64,000 nucleotides of DNA, taken from positions 62,001 through 126,000 of the forward strand of contig JBDKSW010000004.1 of assembly GCA_039698035.1 (NCBI GenBank). The letters are read 5' to 3'. Within the stretch, counting starts at the first letter, position 1; each line of letters starts with the position of its first letter. Shown here piece after piece: positions 15,547-24,334 of this stretch. A program made the position numbers and the translations under genes. The notes under the pieces were generated by a model. It was not told the DNA's origin, did not search any database, and saw nothing but the letters and a program-made list of their open reading frames with translations. The DNA is from JAJFUI01 sp039698035. GTDB taxonomy: Bacteria; Planctomycetota; Planctomycetia; Pirellulales; Thermoguttaceae.

Positions 15547-17268
15547 TTAGCGCGAACCGGTCCGCCACTTCTTTAGAATCGCCCACGGGCGTGTGTTGGC
15601 CACGTCGGCCTTCGTCAGCCCACCGCGACGCGCCTGCTGGACGCCGTAACGCATGACGTCCAACCCCTCGGGCCGATGCGAATCGGTGCCGATCACGATC
15701 GGCACGCCCAGGGCCTTCGCTGCCGCGCAGGCCACGTCGTCCAAATCCAGTCGCGTCGGATGGGCGTTCAGCTCCAGCATCTTGCCATGTTCGTGGGCCG
15801 CTCGCATCACGGCTTCGAGGTCGATCTCGTACGCCTTTCGCTGCAAGAGCAACCGACCCGTCGGATGCCCGATCGCCGAAACGTACGGATTCCTGATCGC
15901 TTGAATCACTCGCTCGGTGATGAGCTCGCGAGGTTGCTGCTGCCCGTAGTGAAGGCTCGCCACGACCCAGTCGGCATGGGACAGGCAGTCGTCGGGCAGG
16001 TCCAGCCCGCCATGCTCCAAAATATCGACCTCAACGCCTTTGAGCACGACAAAGTCTTCGATGCGGCGGTTGAGTTTGTCCACCTCGGCCCACTGTTGCC
16101 GCAGCTTCGCGGCGTCCAACCCGTGCGCCATCGACACACGCTTCGAGTGATCGGTGATGGCCAGATACTTCAGCCCGCGGGCACGGGCCGTGTAGGCCAT
16201 CTCGCCGATCGTAGCCGAGCCGTCGGTCCAGTTGGTGTGCGCGTGCAGGTCGCCGAGAATGTCCTTCAGCTCGACCAGTTCGGGCATGCAACCGGCGTCG
16301 GCCCACTCGAACTCCTGACGCGCCTCGCGCAGCTCGGGCGGGAAGCACGGCAAGCCAAGCGTTTCGTAGACCTCCTCTTCGGTGCGACCCGCAATGCGTT
16401 GGTCGCCGCGAAAGACGCCGTACTCGTTGATCTTCAGGCCCTGGGCCTTGGCCCGGTTGCGAAGTGCGATGTTATGCTCTTTCGAGCCGGTAAAGTACTG
16501 CAGGGCCGCGCCGAACGATTCGGCCGGCACCGCGCGCAGGTCGACTTGCACGCCGGCCGACAGCCGAACGGACATCTTGGTCTCGCCCCGCGCAAGGATC
16601 GACGCCACCGAGCCGAACGACGCCAGGCGGTCCATGACCGAGGCCGGCTCGCTGGTCACGACAAGAAAATCCAGATCGCCGACCGTTTCCTTGCCACGGC
16701 GATAACTGCCGGCCGCGACAATCCGCTCGACCGCCGGGCAGTCGCGCACGTGCCTCAAAATATCCTGGACATGCTGATCGGCGTCGATCCAAAGCATTCG
16801 CTGCTCGGCCTCGGAGGCAATCTCCAGCCCCTGCAGAATGGCGGCTTCCGTTTTCTCGCCGAATCCCTTCAGGCCCTGAACGCGATGTGCCCGACACGCC
16901 TCGCGCAGCTCGTCCAGCGTCGTGATGCGCAGCTCGCGATAGAGCTGTGAGGCGCGTTTTGGCCCCAGACCGGGCACACGCAGAATGGCCAGCACGCTCT
17001 CGGGGATCTCGGCCAGCAGCTCTTCGAGCATCCGCAACGTGCCCGTCTCGACCAGGCTGACGATCTTATCGGCCAGGTCCTTGCCGACGCCTTCGATGGC
17101 GGTCAGCGATCGCCGCGGATCGAGGACGATCTCGGATGCCGACTCTGGCAGGTCGTGGATCGTCCGCGCGGCGTTGCGATACGCCCGAACACGAAATGCG
17201 TTCGCGCCCTGAAATTCGAGCAGATCGGCAACCTGCTCAAACACCGCGGCGATCTCGTGGTTGGTCAT
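15547..17268 (-). CDS. polX: DNA polymerase/3'-5' exonuclease PolX
   Basis: Family X repair polymerase with a C-terminal PHP domain. The 573-aa protein has N-terminal HhH domains (VLAILRVPGLGPKRASQLY). The nucleotidyltransferase motif GSYRRGKETVGDLDF carries two catalytic Asp (about D198 and D200), with the third in VQVDLRAVP. The PHP domain from about 340 (DLHAHTNWTDG, AITDHSKR, VGTDSH-type IGTDSHRPE) provides metal-dependent exonuclease activity. ATG 17268 is chosen over TTG 17271. All catalytic residues are present. Confidence 0.94.
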   Translation of the reverse strand: MTNHEIAAVFEQVADLLEFQGANAFRVRAYRNAARTIHDLPESASEIVLDPRRSLTAIEGVGKDLADKIVSLVETGTLRMLEELLAEIPESVLAILRVPGLGPKRASQLYRELRITTLDELREACRAHRVQGLKGFGEKTEAAILQGLEIASEAEQRMLWIDADQHVQDILRHVRDCPAVERIVAAGSYRRGKETVGDLDFLVVTSEPASVMDRLASFGSVASILARGETKMSVRLSAGVQVDLRAVPAESFGAALQYFTGSKEHNIALRNRAKAQGLKINEYGVFRGDQRIAGRTEEEVYETLGLPCFPPELREARQEFEWADAGCMPELVELKDILGDLHAHTNWTDGSATIGEMAYTARARGLKYLAITDHSKRVSMAHGLDAAKLRQQWAEVDKLNRRIEDFVVLKGVEVDILEHGGLDLPDDCLSHADWVVASLHYGQQQPRELITERVIQAIRNPYVSAIGHPTGRLLLQRKAYEIDLEAVMRAAHEHGKMLELNAHPTRLDLDDVACAAAKALGVPIVIGTDSHRPEGLDVMRYGVQQARRGGLTKADVANTRPWAILKKWRTGSR

Positions 17269-17346
17269 CAACGGGCCTCTGTTTCAGCGAGCAATCCTCA
17301 AAAGCGACGGAAAATGCCGGGCGTGTTTTCGGCCTGCCTCCCGCCC

Positions 17347-18339
17347 TCAGTCGTGCAACTCCACAATGTCGCCGTCCTGCAACACATGGTCGCCTTTCAC
17401 CTGGACGCCGTCGTGCACGGCAGAGCCCCAGACGCGGGCGAATTTGAGCGTTTTCAAGAAGTCCTTGTGCACCATGCCGGCCATTTCGAGCAACTGGCCG
17501 CCACGCCGCAAGATGAACGGCCTCTCACGATCCGCTTCTTTCGCCGACGGCAGCTTCGAGTACACCCGAATCACGTCGAGCGACCGATAGATTGCCTCTC
17601 GCAAGGTCTCAAGCCCCGTGCCGTGTTTGGCCGAAATGACGTACTCGGTGAAATCCAGCGGCAGAAGCTCGTGCAGCAGAGCCAGCCGGTCGGCCGCGCC
17701 CGGCGCGTCGATCTTGTTCGGCACGAGGAACGTCTGCGTATACGAAAGGCCAACGTCCTGCTCGTCGAGCGACGATTTGGCCGCCAGCCGCGTCTTCGTC
17801 TGCGCCAGCCGCTCGACGACTTCCTGGCACTGCTCGATGCCGCTGTCATTTTCCAAATCGACCATCAACAGAGCGAGCTCGGCCGCACGGATCAGCCCTT
17901 GCAGGTGCGGCTCGATGTAGTCCGCCGTGATGGGCGGCGTGTCGATCAACTGGACAAATACGTCCTCCCAAGGCATCATGGCCGGGGCAGGCACAATGGT
18001 CGTGAACGGGTAGGGTGCCACCTCGGGCGTCGCCCGCGTCAAGCTCGTCACCAGTTGGCTTTTGCCGGCGTTCGGACCGCCGATGAGGATGGCCGTGCCG
18101 GCCCCCTGACGCGGAATCCGCAACCCGTGAGACTTCTTGCCCGAACTCTTTTCGGCGGCCAGCTCTTTCTTCAGCTTGGCGACCTTCGCCTTCAGGTCCG
18201 CCTGGAGATGGTCGGTCCCCTTATGCTTGGGGATTTCCTTGAGCATGACCTGAAGACAGGTCAGCTCCTCCTCGGGCGTCGACGCGCGGCGGTACTCTTC
18301 TTCCGCCTTGAGATATTGCTGCGTAAGGTTTGCAGGCAT
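17347..18339 (-). CDS. DRG/Obg-superfamily GTPase with TGS domain
   Basis: A 330-aa TRAFAC GTPase. An N-terminal helical region (about 1-70) precedes the G domain with G1 GGPNAGKS (87-94), G3 DTPP (133-136) and G4 NKID (about 214-217). The C-terminal TGS domain covers about 255-330 (GGQLLEMAGMVHKDFLKTL ... LQDGDIVELHD). The order G domain then TGS is the DRG layout rather than that of ObgE. Such proteins act on ribosomes or RNA; the specific role here is unknown. It lies 78 bp upstream of polX on the same strand. Confidence 0.85.
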   Translation of the reverse strand: MPANLTQQYLKAEEEYRRASTPEEELTCLQVMLKEIPKHKGTDHLQADLKAKVAKLKKELAAEKSSGKKSHGLRIPRQGAGTAILIGGPNAGKSQLVTSLTRATPEVAPYPFTTIVPAPAMMPWEDVFVQLIDTPPITADYIEPHLQGLIRAAELALLMVDLENDSGIEQCQEVVERLAQTKTRLAAKSSLDEQDVGLSYTQTFLVPNKIDAPGAADRLALLHELLPLDFTEYVISAKHGTGLETLREAIYRSLDVIRVYSKLPSAKEADRERPFILRRGGQLLEMAGMVHKDFLKTLKFARVWGSAVHDGVQVKGDHVLQDGDIVELHD

Positions 18340-18473
18340 TGGTTCACTGCGAAACGTTCCATCAGGCGGCCCAACCGCTCCGTTCTAGTGTAGCAACGGC
18401 GGTCAATGCCTAACAGACGTCAGAAGCGATGCGGGGCGTCGCAGTGCGGAGGTCGGCCCGTCGCCCGGCAGCT

Positions 18474-19457
18474 CTACCGCGCCGGACGCCAGCCGTCGTC
18501 TTCGTCGGCCGAGACCGCCGGGACACTCCACGAAGCCGGCTGGACCGGGCTGACCGCCGCGCTGGCAACCCGACGGTTGTTCGGGTCGGGCAGCGTTGGC
18601 GCCGGCAGCGAATTCGGCTTCACCTCGCCACTCGGCCGTGGGCCCAACTCGGTTCCGGTCGCAGGCTTGTCGGCCTCGCCTTGGAACGTTCGGGGCGTCG
18701 TCGGCGGGGCGGCCTGGGGAGCGGCCTGGGGGGCGGTAGTCGAAGGGATCGGGATCGGCTGGACCATCGGCCCTGCGACGCTTGGCAGCGTCGTGGCCGG
18801 CTGGCTCATCACGGGTTGCCCCATCGCCGGCTGACTCGTTGCCGCGTTTGGCACGCCGCACGTCGAGCAACCTGCGCCAACCGGCGCCGGCAATGGCGCG
18901 TAGGCCGCCGCGCCGCATCGGCCGCCGCCACACGAAGTGCAACTGGGACAAGCTGCGCCGGCAATCACCGGCATACCATGCGGCAGGGAGCTCGCGTAAG
19001 GCATCAACCGGGTCTGATAGGCGCCAAAATTCGGTCGATAGGTCGTCAGCGGGTACACGGCGTTCATCGGCGCATAGCATGTTGCACAACCGCCGCTGCT
19101 CGGCGCCGGCCGATACGCGATCGGGCCCATCGGTTGAAAGAGGCTCCGCGAGACCACGCCTGGCATGTACTGGCACGTCTGCGACGCATACGTTCCGCAA
19201 GGCGACGGACAGACCGACACGCAAGTTGGCGTGCAGGTTGGAACGCAGACCGGCGTGCAGGTCGAGCAGGTTGGCGCGCACGTCGGGCCCGCCGGCCTGC
19301 CCGGCACGTACGGAGGCACGTACGTCGTTTTCGACGGAGGCGCCGCACCAAACATGCAGTCCCAAAGTCGTCCGCCGTGGGTTTCGCCCGTCATGGCGAG
19401 CAGTGCTGCCGCCACTCCGCACATTAGCGTCAGACGTTGCATCACTCGGCCGAACAT
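18474..19457 (-). CDS. Secreted Cys/Pro-rich protein
   Basis: A 327-aa protein with a Sec-type signal peptide (MQRLTLMCGVAAALLAMTGETHG). A Cys-rich region has short CxPxC-style units (CAPTCSTCTPVCVPTC), then a second cluster CPSCTSCGGGRCG, and the C-terminal 130 residues are a disordered Pro/Ala/Thr-rich tail. GGAGG precedes ATG 19457. Cys-rich secreted proteins of this style are common in planctomycetes; crosslinking in the cell envelope is a reasonable guess but not shown. No catalytic motif. Confidence 0.8.
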   Translation of the reverse strand: MFGRVMQRLTLMCGVAAALLAMTGETHGGRLWDCMFGAAPPSKTTYVPPYVPGRPAGPTCAPTCSTCTPVCVPTCTPTCVSVCPSPCGTYASQTCQYMPGVVSRSLFQPMGPIAYRPAPSSGGCATCYAPMNAVYPLTTYRPNFGAYQTRLMPYASSLPHGMPVIAGAACPSCTSCGGGRCGAAAYAPLPAPVGAGCSTCGVPNAATSQPAMGQPVMSQPATTLPSVAGPMVQPIPIPSTTAPQAAPQAAPPTTPRTFQGEADKPATGTELGPRPSGEVKPNSLPAPTLPDPNNRRVASAAVSPVQPASWSVPAVSADEDDGWRPAR

Positions 19458-19652
19458 GATGAGACCTCCGAACTCGTGAATAGCGATTTCATTTCATCAA
19501 AACGCGCTCGGCACAATGCGTCAAGCATTGATATCTTCCGTCGCGAGGAATACGCCGATTGAGTTCACCGACTTTGCGGCCAATGCGATCTACGATGAGT
19601 CTACGGCTTGCGACGCCTGGCGACTCGCGCACCGCCCGCCTTGAAGTAAAGC

Positions 19653-20252
19653 CTAGTTCACGTTTCGTTCCGAGGCCGAACGCCGACGCTCGAAAACGTC
19701 GTACAGATCGAAGAGCATTTCGCGGAGGTCGCCGCCCCGCCGAGCAAGATGCTCGGCCAGCTCTTCTGGCGAGAAGGGACAAGAATCGCCCGTGAGTCGC
19801 CGAACGATCTCGACGGCCAATTCGGCCGTCGCCTCGGTGTGGAAAAGCTCCGGCAGGCCGACCGACTCGTGGGCCGTCGCCAGCAGCCCCCAACCATGTC
19901 GCCGACAGCGCCGCGACAATCGCCACCGCTCGTAGCGAGCCAACTGCTCGTAGCCGTCGATCGCCAGCAGCGTGAACGGCCGACTCCGATGCGCCCGCTC
20001 CAGATCGACGGGCAGCCGTCGTTGGCCGTCGTGCAATTCGACCAAGAGCGGTCGCTGCTTGGCCCGTTCGAGGGCTGGCATCAGCGTGCCGAGCAGCGCC
20101 GACTTACCAGTCCCGTGACGTCCGATGATCTGGCCTCGCCAGCCGTTGCATCGCAACCGCTTGACCAACGTGTTGGCGTCTTGCCCCGATGGAAACAGAA
20201 ACGGGTGAGCCCCGGGGCGAATGTGCCGCGTGCAAAATGGGTTTTCGGACAT
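19653..20252 (-). CDS. Small P-loop ATPase (third gene of an uncharacterised operon)
   Basis: A 199-aa AAA-like ATPase with Walker A IIGRHGTGKSALL (about 43-55) and a Walker-B-like strand FTLLAIDGYEQL. It then reads GWGLLATAHESVGLP, matching the sensor position of ExeA-like ATPases. No membrane segment. ATG 20252 is chosen over GTG 20270. It follows the arrestin-like gene by 21 bp on the same strand, so it should be co-transcribed with the two genes upstream. Function unknown; an energy source for the envelope protein encoded upstream would fit. Confidence 0.72.
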   Translation of the reverse strand: MSENPFCTRHIRPGAHPFLFPSGQDANTLVKRLRCNGWRGQIIGRHGTGKSALLGTLMPALERAKQRPLLVELHDGQRRLPVDLERAHRSRPFTLLAIDGYEQLARYERWRLSRRCRRHGWGLLATAHESVGLPELFHTEATAELAVEIVRRLTGDSCPFSPEELAEHLARRGGDLREMLFDLYDVFERRRSASERNVN

Positions 20253-20273
20253 GCCGAGGACCTGCGCCACAAT

Positions 20274-20675
20274 TCAATCGCCGTGCAACTTGGCCGGCGG
20301 AACGTCGCCAAGTCGAAACGCCTTCTCGCTGACGATGTCTTTGCCGCGATGCAGCAGCGCTCGGACCCGAACGCACCACCGCAGCTTCACGATCTGACCG
20401 TCGTAGCTCAAAGGGCTGTTGGGCAGCACGGTCGAGAACCGCTGGGGATGCCGCGAATCGAACGGCCCTTGGTCGGCGTGCCGCCGCCAGAACTCGTGGA
20501 CGGCCATGTCTTCGTCCCCTTTGCCTTCGGTGTGCCAAAGCACCGAGGCCTCGATCGCCTTGACCTGCTCCGCGTCGATCGATTCGATCCAATACTCGCC
20601 GGCCAGCGTATCGCCAGGTCGGTGGATGCGACTCTCGCCTTCCAGCAAGATGACCACGGTCGGCTCGTCGCTCAT
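20274..20675 (-). CDS. Arrestin-like small protein (second gene of operon)
   Basis: A 133-aa protein. The pattern RIHRPGDTLAGEYWI, then a strand pair around AIEASVLWHTEGKGDED, and LPNSPLSYDGQIVKLRWCVRV resembles the N-terminal beta-sandwich of arrestin/SpoOM-like proteins. Its ATG (20673-20675) overlaps the TGA of the upstream membrane-protein gene, so the two are translationally coupled. No signal peptide. Function unknown. Confidence 0.7.
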   Translation of the reverse strand: MSDEPTVVILLEGESRIHRPGDTLAGEYWIESIDAEQVKAIEASVLWHTEGKGDEDMAVHEFWRRHADQGPFDSRHPQRFSTVLPNSPLSYDGQIVKLRWCVRVRALLHRGKDIVSEKAFRLGDVPPAKLHGD

Positions 20676-21985
20676 GGTGCGCCTTCTCCGGCCGGGTGAA
20701 CCATCACGGAAAACGGCCTCCGATAATTGCGCCAGCCAATCGCCTCGCCCTCGACCACCAGCGTCCAAGTGATGTCGTTGTGCGCGGCGGAGAACGAGTG
20801 CATCGCGCCCTTGGGCACGCTCATCGCAATTCCCGTCTCAAACGGTTGCCCGCTGACTTCAAAATCGTCTTGGCGGAAAAGCTCGTGACGATAGACCTCG
20901 CGTGTTTCGCTTCGGGCGTTCGTCCCCTGACGATACGTCGCCACCTCTTCGCAAACCAACGACACACGCAGCGTTTTCATTCGCAGCCGGCCGGATTGTG
21001 AAAGGAACAGTTGATAGGTTCGGCCAGGCCGCAACGGATGATCGGAAATCTCGAGCCGCGTCGGCCCGATGCCAGCGGCCACGAACAGCCGTCGCAGAAA
21101 GTGCACGATTGCCCAAAGGCCGGCGGCCAGAAACGGAATGACGAACAGCGTCAGGGGCCAATCGGCGTGGCCAGCCACATGACCGCGGATCGCCACGACC
21201 AGCAGCACGCCCACGGCGCCGTTCCACGCCAGACAGAACATCAACATCCCAAACAGGGCCCAACCGGCCGCCCCGGCCATCGGCAGCCGAAACTTGAGCT
21301 TCGTGCCGGGGCTGTTCGTCATGTCCGCGCCCTGCGGAACGAACGGATAGCTGGCCGCGCCGTCGGCAGGCTGCAAAAAACGCCGACCGCGCGCCCGACG
21401 CGCGATGGCCGCGCGCCGCTCCACCGACTTTCCCAACCGCAGCAAGGCGTAGATCAAACCGCCCGCGCCGATGACGATGAACGAAACGGGCACGGTGAAC
21501 CAGAGCCAGATCCACCAGCCGTACCCTTGGGTCAGCACGACCAACCGCGTGTCGGCCGGATCGTACCAGCAAGGGTAGACGCACTTGTTCCTGGCCGTGT
21601 AGATTTGGAACTTGTCGAGAATCGCCTTGGCGCCGTCTTGGCTGCTCGAGTAGGCCTCGTGAACGTCGTAGTGGCTCTCCGCTTGGACTGGGCCCTTGGC
21701 GTCGGCAACCGAATACTCGATCTTCAGCACGGGCCCGTAAAGCGTGCCTTCCTTGTCCGGCTTCTCGATGATCGACTTGTCGAGCACCTTGCAGGTGCTC
21801 GGGACGAACTCGTGGTTGACGCGCCACTCGGGCAGCACGAACGTCGAGAACAACCAGGCGAAGCCGCCGACGCCCAGCAACAGGAACGCGGCGAAAAAGG
21901 CCGCCTCGCCGACGCCGCCCAACGTGGGCGACCCCGTGCGGCGGTGTCCGCGCTTCTTACCGTAATAGCGGATCAGACGTGCCAA
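20672..21985 (-). CDS. DUF3592-type membrane protein with arrestin-like C-terminal domain
   Basis: A 437-aa protein with membrane segments at about 31-51, 157-178, 239-262 and 270-292. The loop between the first two (STCKVLDKSIIEK ... CWYDPADTRLVVL) has the DUF3592 look: an extracytoplasmic beta domain with a conserved CWYDP. The region after about 300 reads as a second arrestin-like sandwich (LRPGRTYQLFLSQSG ... FSAAHNDITWTLVVEGEA). The predicted start is TTG 21985 with GGGGATG just upstream. It is the first gene of the three-gene operon. Function unknown. Confidence 0.72.
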   Translation of the reverse strand: MARLIRYYGKKRGHRRTGSPTLGGVGEAAFFAAFLLLGVGGFAWLFSTFVLPEWRVNHEFVPSTCKVLDKSIIEKPDKEGTLYGPVLKIEYSVADAKGPVQAESHYDVHEAYSSSQDGAKAILDKFQIYTARNKCVYPCWYDPADTRLVVLTQGYGWWIWLWFTVPVSFIVIGAGGLIYALLRLGKSVERRAAIARRARGRRFLQPADGAASYPFVPQGADMTNSPGTKLKFRLPMAGAAGWALFGMLMFCLAWNGAVGVLLVVAIRGHVAGHADWPLTLFVIPFLAAGLWAIVHFLRRLFVAAGIGPTRLEISDHPLRPGRTYQLFLSQSGRLRMKTLRVSLVCEEVATYRQGTNARSETREVYRHELFRQDDFEVSGQPFETGIAMSVPKGAMHSFSAAHNDITWTLVVEGEAIGWRNYRRPFSVMVHPAGEGAP

Positions 21986-22090
21986 GGTACATCCCCGCGG
22001 AATCAGAGGTCAAAGAGATCAGCGTTCGTTCCCGAATCGTCTCTCGATCTCGCGTCCAAAGCCTCTGACCTGCCCCGCTCCCACGACCCA

Positions 22091-22390
22091 CTACCTTGGC
22101 TGTCTCGGCATTTCACTGTCAGACGTTTCGGCCGGCTCGCTGCCGCGGAAAAAGCCGATGCCTTCCAACGCCTTGTAGACCTCTTCCAAGGTCTTTTCGC
22201 CAAAGTTCGAGATGCTCAGCAGGTCCTCGCGCGTGCAGTGCAACAGGTCGTTCACCGTGAAAATGCCCCGTTCTTCGAGGCAGTTCGTCGTGCGAACACT
22301 CAATCCGATCTCCGCCGTGCTCATGTCCAGCTTCAGAGCGAGATCTTTCTCCTTGTTCCCCTTCTTAGGCAACGGGATTCGCGTGCTCAT
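22091..22390 (-). CDS. Stand-alone RNA polymerase alpha C-terminal-domain protein
   Basis: A 99-aa protein equivalent to the alpha-CTD of RNA polymerase without the N-terminal assembly domain. A basic N-terminus leads to LDMSTAEIGLSVRTTNCL, FTVNDLLHCTREDLLSI and FGEKTLEEVYKAL, the helix-hairpin-helix fold that in alpha contacts UP elements and activators. The start ATG 22390 follows GGGAGGG. Without the alpha-NTD it cannot assemble into polymerase in the usual way; it may bind DNA or activators independently. A longer ORF in this frame (to 23299) lies antisense to the SIS gene and is not real. Confidence 0.85.
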   Translation of the reverse strand: MSTRIPLPKKGNKEKDLALKLDMSTAEIGLSVRTTNCLEERGIFTVNDLLHCTREDLLSISNFGEKTLEEVYKALEGIGFFRGSEPAETSDSEMPRQPR

Positions 22391-22762
22391 GGGTTCCCTC
22401 CCAGTCCAGGCCTGACACCTTACCAACGCATCGGGCGGCGGGAACGCCCCGCACAGCCGGGCCAAATTATACCGATTGCAAGGGATTTGTGGTAGGCAGG
22501 GGGGGGTTGGCCAGCAGAAGGGCTGCAACGCGAGGCTTCGATGCACGGGCCCAAGCGTCGCGCCATTCCGAACGCACCGACGAATCTCCGCCCCCTTCGT
22601 CCAAGGCCAGACGCCACGGCCAAGCCTCGCTCGAACGCCCGCAACGACCTGGGAATGTCCTCCCAGACCATCCCACTTGTCGGTGCGCAAGGTCGGTCGT
22701 AAGCTACTTGAAGGCGTGTGGAACGTCACGCCACGATCGGCAGGCCCCAAGGAGACCCGCAA
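22391..22762. other. Intergenic region between divergent genes
   Basis: About 370 bp carrying the promoters of the alpha-CTD-like gene and the SIS gene. A run of G residues occurs near 22500. No ORF or RNA gene is credible. Confidence 0.4.
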
Positions 22763-23332
22763 ATGACCGAAACCTACATCGCCGGCATTCGCGATTACCT
22801 CGCCAAGCTTCAGGACACGATCGCGAAAATCGACCCGGCTGAAATCGCCGCCGTCGCCGCGGTGCTTCGCAAGGCCTATGACGCCCAAAAGACGATTTTC
22901 GTCATGGGCAACGGCGGAAGCGGGGCCACGGCCTCGCACATGCTCTGTGATCTGAACAAAGGCGCCTGCGCTCGAACCGAGAGGAAGTTTCGCATCATCT
23001 CGCTCAGCGACAACATGCCGATCATTCTCGCCGTGGGCAACGACATCGGCTTCGAGTCGGTCTTTGTCGAGCAGCTCAAAAGCTACACTCAGCCGGGCGA
23101 CGTGGTCATCGGCATTTCCGGCAGCGGCAACTCGCCCAACGTCCTGCGCGCCATCGAGTATGCCAAGCAATTGGGCTGCCCGACCATCGGCGTCTGCGGC
23201 TTCGACGGCGGCCGGTTGAAGCCGCTCGTCGATCACAGCTTCCACGTGCGTCTGAACGACATGCAGATCGTCGAAGACCTGCACATGGTGCTGGTGCACA
23301 TCCTGATGCGAATCTTGGAAACCGGCAAGTAG
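22763..23332 (+). CDS. SIS-domain phosphosugar isomerase, GmhA-like
   Basis: A 189-aa single SIS domain of the phosphoheptose isomerase type, which converts sedoheptulose 7-phosphate to D-glycero-D-manno-heptose 7-phosphate for LPS core or S-layer glycans. It has NGGSGATASH (50-59), ISGSGNS (118-124) and a C-terminal Q168-x2-E171-x2-H174, agreeing with the GmhA active-site helix. GGAG and ATG 22763 fix the start. No other heptose genes are nearby, so DiaA-like or other SIS roles cannot be excluded. Confidence 0.82.
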   Translation: MTETYIAGIRDYLAKLQDTIAKIDPAEIAAVAAVLRKAYDAQKTIFVMGNGGSGATASHMLCDLNKGACARTERKFRIISLSDNMPIILAVGNDIGFESVFVEQLKSYTQPGDVVIGISGSGNSPNVLRAIEYAKQLGCPTIGVCGFDGGRLKPLVDHSFHVRLNDMQIVEDLHMVLVHILMRILETGK

Positions 23333-23358
23333 TCGCCAACGCCCCCCGCCGCGCGGCG

Positions 23359-24153
23359 CTAGCTGGCCAGTTCCTGATAGACCGAGTCCACGACGCCGGC
23401 GTCAATCTGTTCGAGATCCGCGCCTGCGCCGGCCAGCAGCGATAGGTCGGCCAACTGCGAAACGCGCCGCGGAATGCCGTGCGCAAGTTCGTGGAGCCGA
23501 GCAATCGCGGGCCCGGCAAAGACGGGAGCCGAACAGCCGGCCTGGCTCAACGTCGCGCCGACGAACTCCTCCGTGTCGGCCTTCTGCCACGATTCCAACT
23601 GAATCCGAAGATCGGCCAACTCGAACACCGGCGGCCAGAGTCGGGCCATGCCCTCGTTGCGGCCTGCCAGAACAATACTCAGCCGGCTTTCGGGCGAGGC
23701 GTCGAACCGGGTCAATCGCGCCACATGTTGCAGGACGTCGCGGTTCGCCTGATCGGCGTCGTCCAAGAGCACGACCGCCGCAAACTGTTGGTAGCGATAC
23801 TCGATGAGTCGGTCGCCGATCGCCCGCCACAGCCAGCCCGTGGATGCGGACGGCTCGGGCGTCAGCCCCCACTGCTCGGCCAGCGTCCAAAGCATCTCGC
23901 AGGGCTCGATCGCCAACAGGCTCAGCTTGGCCAGCGGCCAACCTTGGCGACGCACCTGTCCGGCGAAGACCTCGAGAAGCAGCGACTTGCCGCTGCCCGA
24001 AGGACCAATCAACAGCCCAAGCCGCCGCCGTTGCTCGACGAGGAAGCTGAGCCGGGCCAGCGCCTCTTCGTGCGTCGGGCTCGGGTGAAACGACTGCGGA
24101 TCCAGGCAACCGCGGAACGGCGATTCGCGCAAACCCCAATGTGCTTCGTACAT
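23359..24153 (-). CDS. ExeA/GspA-like AAA ATPase
   Basis: A 264-aa ATPase beginning MYEAHWGLRESPF, the hallmark opening of ExeA-like proteins (YxxxFGLxxxPF). Walker A is GPSGSGKS (50-57), Walker B VVLLDDAD (about 128-135), a sensor region follows, then IPRRVSQLADLSLL in the lid. Family members act in type II secretion or pilus assembly and in transposition (TnsC-like). There is no PG-binding domain and no transposase nearby. It is an envelope or DNA-transaction ATPase of unknown role. Confidence 0.8.
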   Translation of the reverse strand: MYEAHWGLRESPFRGCLDPQSFHPSPTHEEALARLSFLVEQRRRLGLLIGPSGSGKSLLLEVFAGQVRRQGWPLAKLSLLAIEPCEMLWTLAEQWGLTPEPSASTGWLWRAIGDRLIEYRYQQFAAVVLLDDADQANRDVLQHVARLTRFDASPESRLSIVLAGRNEGMARLWPPVFELADLRIQLESWQKADTEEFVGATLSQAGCSAPVFAGPAIARLHELAHGIPRRVSQLADLSLLAGAGADLEQIDAGVVDSVYQELAS

Positions 24154-24276
24154 CGATCGGCCTCTCGCGGGGTAGTATTCCCCGCCCATCTGCTCTTTTC
24201 GGTACAATCGGCCAGCGGACTTGAACAAGCCCGCCGTCGCAGGCCGCAAAGCCCCCCGCGGTCGCGGACCACACCG

Positions 24277-24306
24277 TTGACCGTTGTTCACCACCGTGCG
24301 TATAAT
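24277..24306 (+). promoter_or_regulatory. Sigma-70-type promoter of the Rrf2 gene
   Basis: TTGACC (24277-24282), 18-bp spacer, perfect TATAAT (24301-24306); expected start about 24313, some 22 nt before GTG 24335. The best promoter match seen in the window. Confidence 0.6.
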
Positions 24307-24334
24307 TCGGCCGCTCGGGAAAGGACGGTCCACG

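Noticed and set aside
18429..19427. 332-codon plus-strand ORF over the Cys-rich gene
   Set aside because: Arg-rich antisense shadow; the minus-strand frame has a signal peptide, an RBS and a patterned Cys layout.
22391..23299. Longer reading of the alpha-CTD-like gene (402 codons)
   Set aside because: The extension lies antisense to the SIS gene and across its promoter; the RBS and conserved sequence begin at 22390.
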